Virus record (IMG/VR): IMGVR_UViG_3300045120_000498
Span: 1 to 64,000 of that record
Reading direction: 5' to 3' (one strand)
DNA: 64,000 nucleotides
DNA from: a virus
The translations under genes were made by a program, and so were the position numbers. Under the pieces are notes generated by a model. It did no database searches. It saw nothing but the letters and a program-made list of their open reading frames with translations, and was not told where the DNA came from. This document shows positions 33,176 through 41,140 of this stretch, piece by piece; position 1 is the stretch's first letter; each line of letters starts with the position of its first letter.

Positions 33176-33232
33176 CCGCGGGTTCTTCCCGCACCCGGAG
33201 TGTAGCAGGTCTAGCGCACGTTGTGTGTATCT
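33176..33232 (-). promoter_or_regulatory. Displaced-operator promoter plus stem-loop leader
   Basis: Minus strand: operator GATACACACAACGTGCGCTA, then a separate extended -10 CTGC-TACACT ten bases further on, stem GCGGG-AAGAA-CCCGC (33192-33178), RBS GGAAAGG, start 33161. The operator is upstream of the -10 rather than fused to it. Confidence 0.65.
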
Positions 33233-33828
33233 GGCAGGTACAGGCCGCTCGGGTTCCGGTCGGTCAGCATCCCCACGATGTCGATGGGAATGATCCCGGC
33301 CAGCGTCGCGCCCGGCACCGACGGGTGCGGCGTGTCGCACATCGCGCCCAGAATCTCGCCCGCAGGCCAGCCCTGCACCGGCGCGTGCGCGAGCATCGAC
33401 CAGCCGCTCACGTCGAGCGGCCCGAGCAGGTCGAGGAAGCTCCGCGCGCGGTCCGACCACGGCGTGCTCGGCGTCAACTCCACCGCCGGGCCGACCGCCT
33501 TGTGCGGACGACCCCACTGCCAGATCGACCCCCAGCCGAACGGCAGGTGCCGACCGTCGCACATCGTGCCGACCCAGATGCCCTCGACCGCCGCGTCGTA
33601 GCTCCACAGCGTCGGGTCGATGATCGTCGCGTCCCGGTCGTAGCAGTCGTCGCCGACCACGATCCACGAGTGCTGGCCGCCGACGCCGACGCCCATGCCT
33701 CGCGCGACGCGCGCGCGGAAGCTCGCCTCCCGCACGACCTTCAGGCTCGCCGCGTGACACTGCGCCGCCCACCCGTCGAGCGGCCCCAGAATGCGCGCCG
33801 CCTCGGCCACCATCGCGTCGGTCGTCAC
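33211..33828 (-). CDS. Possible papain/transglutaminase-like protein, 205 aa
   Basis: Ordered Cys-His-Asp residues are visible: QCHAASLKVV (Cys, about residue 23), GGQHSWIVVG (His, about 53) and IIDPTLWSYD (Asp, about 70). This is the order of a papain-like or transglutaminase fold triad. The rest is neutral with several Trp. Peptidase activity is inferred from residue order only. GTG 33828 overlaps the upstream stop. Confidence 0.55.
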   Translation of the reverse strand: MTTDAMVAEAARILGPLDGWAAQCHAASLKVVREASFRARVARGMGVGVGGQHSWIVVGDDCYDRDATIIDPTLWSYDAAVEGIWVGTMCDGRHLPFGWGSIWQWGRPHKAVGPAVELTPSTPWSDRARSFLDLLGPLDVSGWSMLAHAPVQGWPAGEILGAMCDTPHPSVPGATLAGIIPIDIVGMLTDRNPSGLYLPDTHNVR

Positions 33829-34115
33829 AGCGTCCCACCCGGGCACACGAGCATGTCGTTGATCCGGTGCGGCCCGCCGCACTCATACGAGCCGCACCAC
33901 TGCACGCCCTGCTCCGACCAGCCGGGCGACGCCCCCGGCACCGCCAGCCCGCGCTTGCGGCACTCGCGCACCGCGTAGCCGTACGACTCGACGGCCTCAT
34001 CCACGGCGACCTGCGCCGCCGCCAGTCGGTCGATGGCCTCGGCCAGGAGCCGCGCGCGCACCTTCGCCGCCGTCTGCGGCGAGCCGTTCGGCGCGATGCT
34101 CATGTCTCGGGTCAT
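33825..34115 (-). CDS. Hypothetical protein with C-terminal Cys cluster, 96 aa
   Basis: Long Ala-rich helix with ECRKRG, then WCGSYECGGPH and VCPG near the C terminus, a potential zinc site. ATG 34115 overlaps the stop upstream (ATGA) and has GAGGGAG before it. Confidence 0.55.
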   Translation of the reverse strand: MTRDMSIAPNGSPQTAAKVRARLLAEAIDRLAAAQVAVDEAVESYGYAVRECRKRGLAVPGASPGWSEQGVQWCGSYECGGPHRINDMLVCPGGTL

Positions 34116-34390
34116 GCTCCCTCGTCTCTCTCACGGGCGCACTGCGTGCAGACGCCCAGCTTGTAGTCCGCCGTCTCGTCCACCTCGGCCAGATAGCGCA
34201 CCCGCAGGCACACGCTGCACTGACCCATCGGCCAGAAGTCCTCCGCCAGCCCGACCAGTTCCTCGCACAGCGCCACCTTCGGATCGTCCATCCGGACGCA
34301 CACCAGCGTCCGGGCGCCGAACGTGACGACGTTCACCACGTGCCCGGTGTCGTGCGTGCCCTTGTCGCGTACCTGATCACCCACCTTCAC
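34112..34390 (-). CDS. SH3-like plus zinc-knuckle protein, 92 aa
   Basis: N-terminal VKVGDQVRDKGTHDTGHVV looks like a KOW/SH3 barrel; C-terminal CSVC (about 58) and CTQC (about 81) pairs form a rubredoxin-like zinc knuckle. GTG 34390 follows GAGGAGG and overlaps the preceding stop. Confidence 0.6.
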   Translation of the reverse strand: MKVGDQVRDKGTHDTGHVVNVVTFGARTLVCVRMDDPKVALCEELVGLAEDFWPMGQCSVCLRVRYLAEVDETADYKLGVCTQCARERDEGA

Positions 34391-34674
34391 TGGAACGACC
34401 TCCTCGGATCGTCGCTGCCGTACGGACTGACCGCCGGGGACCCCGGCACCTCCGGCCACCGCGGCTCGTGCTCCGGGCAGCACAGCACCTTCGCCTTGCT
34501 CGTCTCGTCCTGCACCCACTCGCCGTTCACGCAGCGAGCGCGAACGAGGCGCCACCCCTCGGGGTAGGCGCCGCCGTCCGCCATCGTGCCGACCACCGGC
34601 CCGACGTGCAGACCCGGCACGCAATACGCGCGCACCGGGAGCCGCCGACTCGGCGCAGGGCGCCGGGGGATCAC
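34387..34674 (-). CDS. Hypothetical protein, 95 aa
   Basis: Contains CVNGEW and VLCCPEHEP; possibly metal binding. GTG 34674 overlaps the upstream stop (GTGA). Not recognised. Confidence 0.5.
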   Translation of the reverse strand: MIPRRPAPSRRLPVRAYCVPGLHVGPVVGTMADGGAYPEGWRLVRARCVNGEWVQDETSKAKVLCCPEHEPRWPEVPGSPAVSPYGSDDPRRSFQ

Positions 34675-34973
34675 AGGTTCACCCCGGGCCACTCCGGCAC
34701 GTCGAAGCTGTCCGGGTGGCAGTTCGCCCAGACGCCGCCGTAGCCGCTGTCCCAGATGCTCACGAACGGCGACTCGTTGACGCCGTTCTCGAACGCGGCC
34801 ACGACCATCCCGGTCGTCTTCGTCAGCCCCGCCGCGGCGACCGCCCGGTCGCACAGCGTCCACGTGCTGGCCCACGACCTGCCGTCGCGGTCGCTGATCA
34901 CGACCGGCACCACTTCCATCTCCAGCGCCGGGGTGCACACCATCGCGGCCACCGTCGTCATCACCGTCGTCAT
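34671..34973 (-). CDS. Hypothetical protein, 100 aa
   Basis: Mixed alpha/beta with a Thr-rich N terminus. ATG 34973 has GAGGGGG upstream. No motif recognised. Confidence 0.5.
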   Translation of the reverse strand: MTTVMTTVAAMVCTPALEMEVVPVVISDRDGRSWASTWTLCDRAVAAAGLTKTTGMVVAAFENGVNESPFVSIWDSGYGGVWANCHPDSFDVPEWPGVNL

Positions 34974-34974
34974 C

Positions 34975-35265
34975 TCAGTTGCCCCCTCGGTAGAAGTCAG
35001 CCGCATCGGCCAGGAACCGGGCGCGCTCGTCCTCGCCCATCGTGCGCAGCAGGTGGAACGTCTCGACTTCCTCGTTCGCCGTCACCCGCCCGCCGTGGTA
35101 GTACCGGACGACCGCATCGCGCATCGCCCACTGCGACCGCGGCCGCAGATTCGTCGGCACCATCAGGTACGCCGTCTCCAGCGCCGCCGTCAGGCCCGCG
35201 TGATCGTCGCGCGTCAGGTCAGCCGCCACGTCGAGCGCCCGCGCCAGCCGGAGGTTCGCCCTCAT
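34975..35265 (-). CDS. Hypothetical protein, 96 aa
   Basis: All-helical, with WAMRDAVVRYYHGGRV as a possible amphipathic block. ATG 35265 overlaps the upstream stop (ATGA). Related-looking short helical proteins are typical of phage accessory operons; function unknown. Confidence 0.55.
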   Translation of the reverse strand: MRANLRLARALDVAADLTRDDHAGLTAALETAYLMVPTNLRPRSQWAMRDAVVRYYHGGRVTANEEVETFHLLRTMGEDERARFLADAADFYRGGN

Positions 35266-35495
35266 CGGGCACCCCCTCCGGCCAGCCACGCGACCGCCTC
35301 GCGCTTCGTGTCGAACCAATCCAGCACCTCGCCGTCAGCGACGCGCACCGCGCACCAGCCGTCGTCGTCGCACCCGGCGTTCACGCCCAGACCGTCGCGC
35401 TCGTCGGCCGTCACGTTCCCGGTCACGTCGCGCTCGACCCGGAACTTGCCGTCCAGCGTCTCGTAGACGCCCGGCGCTACTCGCTTCATTCGCAT
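35262..35495 (-). CDS. Small beta-rich protein, 77 aa
   Basis: Beta-hairpin-rich N terminus (VYETLDGKFRVERDV) and a C-terminal helix (TKREAVAWLAGG). Start 35495 after AGGAG seven bases upstream; leader gene of its operon. Confidence 0.55.
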   Translation of the reverse strand: MRMKRVAPGVYETLDGKFRVERDVTGNVTADERDGLGVNAGCDDDGWCAVRVADGEVLDWFDTKREAVAWLAGGGAR

Positions 35496-35509
35496 CTCGC
35501 GTCTCCTTT

Positions 35510-35566
35510 CCGCGGGGCCTTCCCGCACACCCATTGTACCAGGTATCGCACACGACGTGTGTATCA
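35510..35566 (-). promoter_or_regulatory. Displaced-operator promoter plus stem-loop leader
   Basis: Minus strand: operator GATACACACGTCGTGTGCGA, then a separate extended -10 CTGG-TACAAT, stem GCGGG-AAGGC-CCCGC (35526-35512), RBS GGAAAGGAG, start 35495. Confidence 0.65.
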
Positions 35567-35785
35567 AGCGTCGCGGTACAGCACCGACCCGTCTGACCGC
35601 TCGCACACCCACCGCCCGTCCTTCCACTCCCACAGCCGATAGCTCGTGGACGGGTGCCAGTCAGGACGAATCTCGCGCAGCCGCCGGTGCAGCCGGAGCG
35701 ACGCCACCGACCGGCTCTCGGCGTCCAGAGTCACCTCCGGAAGCCCCGAGCCGGGCGGCGGCTCGCACAGCCACAGCCGCGTCAT
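35564..35785 (-). CDS. Small hypothetical protein, 73 aa
   Basis: Trp-rich C-terminal half (YRLWEWKDGRWVCERSDG). ATG 35785 overlaps the previous stop (ATGA). Not recognised. Confidence 0.5.
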   Translation of the reverse strand: MTRLWLCEPPPGSGLPEVTLDAESRSVASLRLHRRLREIRPDWHPSTSYRLWEWKDGRWVCERSDGSVLYRDA

Positions 35786-35985
35786 GCCATCGACGCAGCG
35801 ATGAACGCCGACGGGTCATCGGCCAGCTTCGACAGCGAGTCGCGCACATCGCACCACGTGCCCCAGATCGCCCACCAGTTGTCGTCGGCCGACTCGTTGT
35901 TCGTCGGATCATTCGGACGCACCGAAGCCAGCGTCTCGGCCACCCTCGACTCGGCCATCCCGGCCGTCTTCTCGCAGTTATCCAT
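35782..35985 (-). CDS. Small acidic protein, 67 aa
   Basis: Contains NWWAIWGTWCDVRDSL. ATG 35985 overlaps the preceding stop (TGATG). Not recognised. Confidence 0.5.
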   Translation of the reverse strand: MDNCEKTAGMAESRVAETLASVRPNDPTNNESADDNWWAIWGTWCDVRDSLSKLADDPSAFIAASMA

Positions 35986-36284
35986 CACCCACCTCCCTCC
36001 CAGGTGTAGTCCAGGTCGGACTTCGCCTCGCCACCGGCCAGAATGGCCTCGATGAGGCTCATCGACGGGGCATCCAGGATCAACTCGTAGGTCACGTCGC
36101 CCACCGGGGACACGACCGTCTCGCCGTCCTCGTTCTCGGTGCTGTTGAAGCTGACCGGCCACACGACCTTGATCGCCACCGGCGCGCCGAACAGCCCGCT
36201 GAACAGGTTCGTTGCCTGCTCGATCCGCTGCTGCGCCGCGTGCGCCTCGTCCGCGTCGGAGAAGTAAAGCCTGAACTCGGCCAT
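35985..36284 (-). CDS. Hypothetical protein, 99 aa
   Basis: Alpha/beta pattern (FRLYFSDADEAHAAQQRI then IKVVWPVSF). ATG 36284 overlaps the TAA of the gene upstream (TAATG). Not recognised. Confidence 0.5.
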   Translation of the reverse strand: MAEFRLYFSDADEAHAAQQRIEQATNLFSGLFGAPVAIKVVWPVSFNSTENEDGETVVSPVGDVTYELILDAPSMSLIEAILAGGEAKSDLDYTWEGGG

Positions 36285-36673
36285 TACCGTGACATCCGGT
36301 CGTAGTCGGCCCACGTCTCGTAGCGGTCGTGGAGGTCCACCACGCGGTCGCGGACGCCGGTGATCTTCGTGACGGCATCGCAGAACCGCGAGTCCGACGT
36401 GCCGACCACCGTGCCGCCGTACATCGGCCCGGCCGCGCCCTCCGGCGCCGCGGTGCCGATCATCGGCACCCACCAGGTCGCCACCTGCATCGCGGGCACG
36501 ATCCGTGCCGTGCCGCGCAGGTTGCCGTCCACGAGCATCACCGCCGGAGCTTCCGGCGACGGCTCGTGCGGCCCGTCCACGTTCACGACGGTCACTTCGT
36601 CGGCCGTCTCGGAGATGCCGCCAGCCGAGTACGACTGGCCCTTGTGCTTGTAGATGTTGGCGATGAGTCCCAT
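36284..36673 (-). CDS. Hypothetical protein, 129 aa
   Basis: Starts MGLIANIYKHKG; beta-rich, no Cys cluster. Contains a segment EVTVVNVDGPHEPSPEAPAV that looks exposed. First gene after the large terminase, under its own promoter. Function unknown. Confidence 0.55.
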   Translation of the reverse strand: MGLIANIYKHKGQSYSAGGISETADEVTVVNVDGPHEPSPEAPAVMLVDGNLRGTARIVPAMQVATWWVPMIGTAAPEGAAGPMYGGTVVGTSDSRFCDAVTKITGVRDRVVDLHDRYETWADYDRMSR

Positions 36674-36684
36674 CGCGCTCCTTT

Positions 36685-36741
36685 CCGCGGGGTCTTCCCG
36701 CATCCGCAGCATAGCAGGTAAAGCACACGCCGTGTGTATCA
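36685..36741 (-). promoter_or_regulatory. Displaced-operator promoter plus stem-loop leader
   Basis: Minus strand: operator GATACACACGGCGTGTGCTT, then a separate extended -10 CTGC-TATGCT, stem GCGGG-AAGAC-CCCGC (36701-36687), RBS GGAAAGG, start 36673. The operator touches the stop codon of the terminase gene. Confidence 0.65.
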
Positions 36742-38502
36742 GTAGTCCTCGGGGTCGTCCTCCGCCTCGTCGTCGAACACCTCGAACGCCGCGTCGCCCA
36801 TGTTCGGCCCGGCGTGGTAGCCCATCGACGCCGGATCGCCCACCTGCGACCGCTCGAACTCCAGATGATCCTCCAGCGGCACAACCTCCGTCCGCTGCGC
36901 GCCCGCCACGACCGCCTGCCGGTACAGCCACATCTCCGACGCCACCAGGTCGTACACCTCCGCCTGCGCGTAGTCGTCCGGCCCCGTCTTCTTGTAGCCC
37001 ACGACCACCTTGTCCACGTCGTCGATGGTCGCGTGCCGCACCAGCGCCCGCATCTGCGCGCCGTACCCCTCCGGCAGGTCCACCGGCAGCCAGTTCCGCT
37101 GCTCGCGCATCACCGCCATCATCGCGTCGATGGCCTCCGTCCGGCGGATCGACACCGTGCGTGTTTCCTCCCGCACGACCATCACCGCGCCGTCCTTCGG
37201 CGCCGAGTAGTTCACCAGGTAGACGATGCCCGGGAACTGATTCGCCAGCCCCATCGCCATCCGGTGCTCCGGCAGGTGATCGACGCACGCCATGTTCACC
37301 CGGAACTCGCGCATCTTCTCGGCCACCTCGTTGAACGAGTCGCACTCGCCGATCCACAGCGCCCGCTTCACACCGTCGCCCAGGTGCTCGCTGATCCGCA
37401 CGTTCAGCGCCCGCGTGGACGCCACGTCCACGCCCATCGTGACCAGGTTCACGCCGCCGTAGCCCGTCTCCATGTAGTAGAAGCCGCCCGCCGACTGCGC
37501 CGCTTGCAACACCGCCGACGTGAGCCGCCCTTCCTCCGGCGCGTATTCCTCGGCCAGGTCCTTGTTGTGGAACGTCGTGACCTCGTAAGGCCGCGTCGCC
37601 TTCGACGCCTTCACGATGCTCGCCAGCGCGCCGTTCTCGTTCGTCGCAACACGCGGCACGATCAGCCGCGGCGCGTGATAGCCGCGAATGTCGCGATCCG
37701 GGAACTCCGCCACCCACTCGCCGACGCCCACGTCGAGCGGCTTCCGGCACTGCCGACAGACCACCAGCACCCGGTCCTGATCGACGTTCTCCCAGAAGTC
37801 GATGTGCTGCCACGTCCCGCACCCGCACTTCACCATCCACCGCCGCTTGTCCGACGCTTCGTACTGACCGCTGACGCCGAACTCCGGCACCGACGGCACC
37901 CCGACCCGCCGGATCAGCCCGTGTTGCGAGCCGGACACGCGCCGCTCGGCGTCCGGGATGTTCTCCTGCGTGAGCGTGTCGTACTCGTCGAACGCGATGG
38001 TGTCGGCATCCACCGAGTCGAGCGCGCGCTTCACCTCCGAGCCACGGAAGTAGACGAACCCCAGACCGATCCGCTTCAGGCCCTTGTTCTGCACGTCCCG
38101 GCGGCTCGCGCGGCCCGACAGGTAGTCCGACCCGTCAATCAGCGTCTTCACCCGCGCGTCCGAGAAGTCGTACAACTGGCTCGCCGTCGGGAACACGTAC
38201 AGGCTCGTCCAGCCCTTCGTGTCGGCGTGGTACATCGACCACCGCACGAGCCACGCCGACACCCCGATCTGCGTCGCCTTCTTGACCACCAGTTCACGCT
38301 GATTCGCGCCCGCCTCGTATAGCTCGCGCTGGAACGGGAACCGGTCGAAGTCGAGCGCCGCCTTCGGCTCCGGCACCCGCAGCGCCCACGGCATGAACTC
38401 GACATCCAGCTTCTCGCGCTCCGCCGCATCCCGCTTCGCGCGAAGCTCAGACCGGGTGGTCATGCTCACCCGCCGCCGGATCAGGTCGGCGCCGCGGGTC
38501 AC
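36739..38502 (-). CDS. terL: Terminase large subunit, GpA type, 587 aa
   Basis: ATP-driven DNA packaging motor and headful or site cutter. FPFQRELYE leads into the Walker A-like KKATQIGVS (about 75) and Walker B FDEYDTL (about 167), with a CGCG...CRQC zinc pair at about 222-252. The nuclease part begins near GVDVAS (about 358), with further Asp residues downstream. This is the GpA branch (lambda/PF05876-like). GTG 38502 is preferred because GGGAGG lies seven bases upstream and it overlaps the previous stop; an in-frame ATG at 38463 is the alternative. An antisense GTGTTGCGAG is at 37921. Confidence 0.85.
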   Translation of the reverse strand: MTRGADLIRRRVSMTTRSELRAKRDAAEREKLDVEFMPWALRVPEPKAALDFDRFPFQRELYEAGANQRELVVKKATQIGVSAWLVRWSMYHADTKGWTSLYVFPTASQLYDFSDARVKTLIDGSDYLSGRASRRDVQNKGLKRIGLGFVYFRGSEVKRALDSVDADTIAFDEYDTLTQENIPDAERRVSGSQHGLIRRVGVPSVPEFGVSGQYEASDKRRWMVKCGCGTWQHIDFWENVDQDRVLVVCRQCRKPLDVGVGEWVAEFPDRDIRGYHAPRLIVPRVATNENGALASIVKASKATRPYEVTTFHNKDLAEEYAPEEGRLTSAVLQAAQSAGGFYYMETGYGGVNLVTMGVDVASTRALNVRISEHLGDGVKRALWIGECDSFNEVAEKMREFRVNMACVDHLPEHRMAMGLANQFPGIVYLVNYSAPKDGAVMVVREETRTVSIRRTEAIDAMMAVMREQRNWLPVDLPEGYGAQMRALVRHATIDDVDKVVVGYKKTGPDDYAQAEVYDLVASEMWLYRQAVVAGAQRTEVVPLEDHLEFERSQVGDPASMGYHAGPNMGDAAFEVFDDEAEDDPEDY

Positions 38503-38789
38503 GGCGACGCCTCCCACCGCATCGGGCCACGCTCCGTCGCGTGCAGCGGCCCGGCCAGTTCCATCTCGGCAGGCGTCATCAGCGGCGCTCGCAACACCAG
38601 CGCGTCGCGCGAGACGCGCGGCTCCGTCGAGGACAGGCCGACCGGTGGCCCCTTCCAGCCGAACGCCGCGCCGCAGTCCGCGCACACGACGGTGATTTCG
38701 GCCGCGAACGCATGAGGATCGACCTTGCCGTCGCTCGTCAACCGGAACACCTCGACGTTCGCAGCGAACTCCAGGTGCTCGCAGGTCAT
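38499..38789 (-). CDS. Terminase-linked zinc protein, 96 aa
   Basis: CEHLEFAANVEVFRL at the N terminus and VCADCGAAFGWKG near residue 36, a pattern of small proteins found next to terminase genes in many phages. ATG 38789 overlaps the stop upstream (ATGA). Function unknown. Confidence 0.65.
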   Translation of the reverse strand: MTCEHLEFAANVEVFRLTSDGKVDPHAFAAEITVVCADCGAAFGWKGPPVGLSSTEPRVSRDALVLRAPLMTPAEMELAGPLHATERGPMRWEASP

Positions 38790-39055
38790 GCCACGGCCCG
38801 CTCGGTCGGCGCGGGCACCGGCACGTACCGGCCCCTGCGCGCACGCCGCAACAGACCCCGCGCCTCCAACCGCCCCAGCGCCACCGACGGCGCCGAGTAG
38901 GGCGCCGCGTAGCCCAGCAACCGAAGCTCCCGCGTGCGCACCTCCCCATGCGCGCGCGCCCACTCCAGCACGCCGTGCTGCTGCTGCGTCAGCCCACGGA
39001 CATTCCAGGCGCGCTCGGGCGCCGTCAGCGCCAGTTGCTCAGACGCTCGCGCCAA
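38786..39055 (-). CDS. Winged-helix DNA-binding protein, 89 aa
   Basis: LTQQQHGVLEWARAHGEVRTR then SAPSVALGRLEARGLLRRAR is a winged-helix domain with a basic wing. TTG 39055 is chosen because GGAG lies seven bases upstream; the gene overlaps the previous one by 17 bases. A candidate regulator of terminase or operator binder. Confidence 0.55.
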   Translation of the reverse strand: MARASEQLALTAPERAWNVRGLTQQQHGVLEWARAHGEVRTRELRLLGYAAPYSAPSVALGRLEARGLLRRARRGRYVPVPAPTERAVA

Positions 39056-39551
39056 AGACAAGCTCCGCCGCGCGCCGCGTGCCCATCGGCCTGCCGTCCA
39101 CTTCCCAGTAGCCACAGTGGTCACGCCGCAGGCCCCGCTCGATCAGACACGCCTCGACGAACGTCCAGTCCACCGGCAGCGGCGGCTCCGACGGCCCGAA
39201 CCGCGTCTCCGACCCCTGTACCCACAGCGTGCCGTACTGCAACCGGTGCCCCTCGGGCATGTCGTTGTCGGTCACGACCGGCATCCGCACCCGGAACAGG
39301 CTCGTCTCCACCTCCATCCGCAGCTTCGTGCGCGCGCGGAGCGGCTGCCGCAGCGGCGGCATCTCGACCGGCGACTCGACCCGGTACGCGCCGCCGTCAT
39401 CGCGCCACCGGACAGCGCCGATGAACTCGGTCAGCGTGCCGCCGAACGATCCGTACAGCGCGATCCGGGTCAGCAGCATCTCCTCGTCGATCCCCAGCGG
39501 GCCGCCGACTCGCAACACAGTCGGCTTGCCGAATACGACCGCCCCGTCCAT
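39039..39551 (-). CDS. Hypothetical beta-rich protein, 170 aa
   Basis: All-beta N-terminal 110 residues, with RTKLRMEVETSLFRVRMPVV, and a C-terminal helix-rich end (ACLIERGLRRDHCGYWEV). Contains one GTGTTGCGAG (VLRV). Not recognised. Confidence 0.6.
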   Translation of the reverse strand: MDGAVVFGKPTVLRVGGPLGIDEEMLLTRIALYGSFGGTLTEFIGAVRWRDDGGAYRVESPVEMPPLRQPLRARTKLRMEVETSLFRVRMPVVTDNDMPEGHRLQYGTLWVQGSETRFGPSEPPLPVDWTFVEACLIERGLRRDHCGYWEVDGRPMGTRRAAELVFGASV

Positions 39552-39563
39552 GCCCGAAGCGTA

Positions 39564-40007
39564 CTAGCGGACGTAGTTCAGCGCGCGCTTCGGCGCCGCC
39601 GCGCACCGCTGCCAGTGCGCCGCCACATGCGTGATCGCCATGTCCCGCCCAGCCCGCCGCAGCCGCTCGCTCATCATCCGCGCGTCCATCGCCTCCGCGG
39701 CGATCCCGCGCCCATCGACCATCACCAGCGTCCCGTCGCGCACCGACACGAACTCCATCGGCGTGCCGGTCGTACAGCCGCGGCCCAGGAACACCAGCCC
39801 GCCACACGAGCCGCACCGGTACGGCGGCTCCGGCCGCAGGTGCCCGGTCGGCACGTCCTCGACCACGTTCGAGTCGTCCCACTTCAGCCGCGTCACGTGG
39901 TTGTCGCTCACGCGCACGAACCCGATCCGGCCCGGCCACGACGTAGCGAACGGGTCCACCGTGTCCGTACCCGGCTCGAACCGCACCCGGTCACCCACGT
40001 TCAGCAT
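39564..40007 (-). CDS. SH3-like plus zinc protein, 147 aa
   Basis: NVGDRVRFEPG and GRIGFVRVSDNHVTRLKW form a KOW/SH3-like barrel, followed by CGSCGGLVFLGRGC (zinc) and a helical tail. ATG 40007 follows GAGGAGG and overlaps the previous gene by 17 bases. Confidence 0.6.
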   Translation of the reverse strand: MLNVGDRVRFEPGTDTVDPFATSWPGRIGFVRVSDNHVTRLKWDDSNVVEDVPTGHLRPEPPYRCGSCGGLVFLGRGCTTGTPMEFVSVRDGTLVMVDGRGIAAEAMDARMMSERLRRAGRDMAITHVAAHWQRCAAAPKRALNYVR

Positions 40008-40149
40008 CGTCGTCCTCCTCGGTGATGTCCTCGACTTCGGCGTTGGCAATCTCGTCCATCGAGAAGCCGTGCTCCCACAGGTGCGCGGCGCTCAACTCCA
40101 GCGGCACCTTCGCGCCGCAGATGCCGCAGATGCTCATTTCCTCGGTCAC
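39991..40149 (-). CDS. Small C2H2-type zinc protein, 52 aa
   Basis: SICGICGAKVPLELSAAHLWEHG is a C2H2 zinc-finger pattern, followed by an acidic tail. GTG 40149 overlaps the upstream stop. Confidence 0.6.
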   Translation of the reverse strand: MTEEMSICGICGAKVPLELSAAHLWEHGFSMDEIANAEVEDITEEDDDAERG

Positions 40150-40349
40150 GGCCACACCTTGCGGCCCTCGTGCACGACGTGCAGCGCCGGAACCTCGTCG
40201 CCCCGCTCCGCCGCGAGCCGCTGCTTGCGCTCGCAGAACTCGACCGCGCGCTCCAGCGTGTCGCGAAGCTGGCACTCGCGCCACTCCCGCACAAGCTGCC
40301 CGGGTCCGACCAGGAACGTGCCCAGCTTCATCACCACGTACAGGCTCAC
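40146..40349 (-). CDS. Small hypothetical protein, 67 aa
   Basis: Helical and charged (CQLRDTLERAVEFCERKQRL). GTG 40349 overlaps the upstream stop (GTGA). Confidence 0.5.
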   Translation of the reverse strand: MSLYVVMKLGTFLVGPGQLVREWRECQLRDTLERAVEFCERKQRLAAERGDEVPALHVVHEGRKVWP

Positions 40350-40552
40350 GAGCCGTCCACTATCTCTCGCGCCTCGTTCAGCGCGTTCTCAATCTCGGCC
40401 GTGATGGTCGCCACCGGCACGCCCCGCAGATACGCCGCGACGACGGCGCCGTGCAGCGTCCCGCGCGCCTTCCCCTGCACCTCGTCACCCGCCGTCAGGT
40501 ACGGATTGTCCGGGCACCGGATCAAAACCTGGACGACAGGCGCCTCAGCCAT
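40346..40552 (-). CDS. Small hypothetical protein, 68 aa
   Basis: Contains RCPDNPYLTAGDEVQGKARGT and a helical C terminus. ATG 40552 overlaps the upstream gene by eight bases. Not recognised. Confidence 0.5.
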   Translation of the reverse strand: MAEAPVVQVLIRCPDNPYLTAGDEVQGKARGTLHGAVVAAYLRGVPVATITAEIENALNEAREIVDGS

Positions 40553-41030
40553 TGGACGGCTCCTTCGCGGCAACCACCAGCGCGCGAAGCTCCATCTCGC
40601 TTGACGGGTGCCAATACTCCGGCACCACGTTGTATCCGGGGCGGAGGATGACGGCAAGGTCGGCGAGGGGCAGCCCGGGCGGAAGCAGCGGCACCTCGAT
40701 CCAATGCTGCGCTGGCCGACCCTCGCACGCGCACTCCATCTCCTCGATGGCCGTCTTGCAACTCGGGCAGTACCAGGCGGTAGGCGTGTCGGCGGGAGCC
40801 GCGGACCGGGCCGACCCGCGCGGGCGGCCGGGCATGTTCTGCGGCAGGCCCGCAGCGTCCACCGCCGCGCTCCACGTGCCGAAGTGGCGTACGACCGTCG
40901 CCCTGGACGGAAGATCAATCGCACCCGAACGCCGCGATGTCTGCGACGGGGATCGTCCGTGACGCGCGTGGAAGTTCTGGAACGCAGCGATCACAGCGTC
41001 CCTCGTCCAAGGATTCGTGCTCAATGCCAT
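40545..41030 (-). CDS. HTH plus zinc protein, 161 aa
   Basis: Residues about 8-60 form a helix-turn-helix unit (WTRDAVIAAFQNFHARHGR ... LPSRATVVRHFGTW) like the repeats associated with homing-type HNH nucleases, but no HNH core follows. Next come YCPSC and CACEG Cys pairs and then WIEVPLLPPG, a block shared with the gene at 58027-58299. Start 41030 after GGAAAGG and a stem-loop. Confidence 0.6.
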   Translation of the reverse strand: MALSTNPWTRDAVIAAFQNFHARHGRSPSQTSRRSGAIDLPSRATVVRHFGTWSAAVDAAGLPQNMPGRPRGSARSAAPADTPTAWYCPSCKTAIEEMECACEGRPAQHWIEVPLLPPGLPLADLAVILRPGYNVVPEYWHPSSEMELRALVVAAKEPSNG

Positions 41031-41041
41031 CGGCTCCCTTT

Positions 41042-41096
41042 CCGCGGGGGCCGGTCGCTCCCGCACACCGGATCATAACGCACTCCGTGTGTATCC
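41042..41096 (-). promoter_or_regulatory. Palindromic promoter plus stem-loop leader
   Basis: Minus strand: GATACACACGGAGTGCGTTATGATCC (-10 TTATGAT), stem GCGGG with an 11-base loop and CCCGC (41064-41044), RBS GGAAAGG, start 41030. It lies just after the terminator of the non-coding transcript. Confidence 0.65.
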
Positions 41097-41112
41097 CCCC
41101 AGAAATGCGAAC

Positions 41113-41140
41113 GCCCGGCCGGTAGCTACTCCGGCCGGGC
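41113..41140 (-). terminator. Strong terminator hairpin
   Basis: GCCCGGCCGG (41113-41122) and CCGGCCGGGC (41131-41140) form a perfect 10-bp stem with an 8-base loop, followed on the minus strand by a short TTT stretch. It ends the putative non-coding RNA. Confidence 0.75.
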
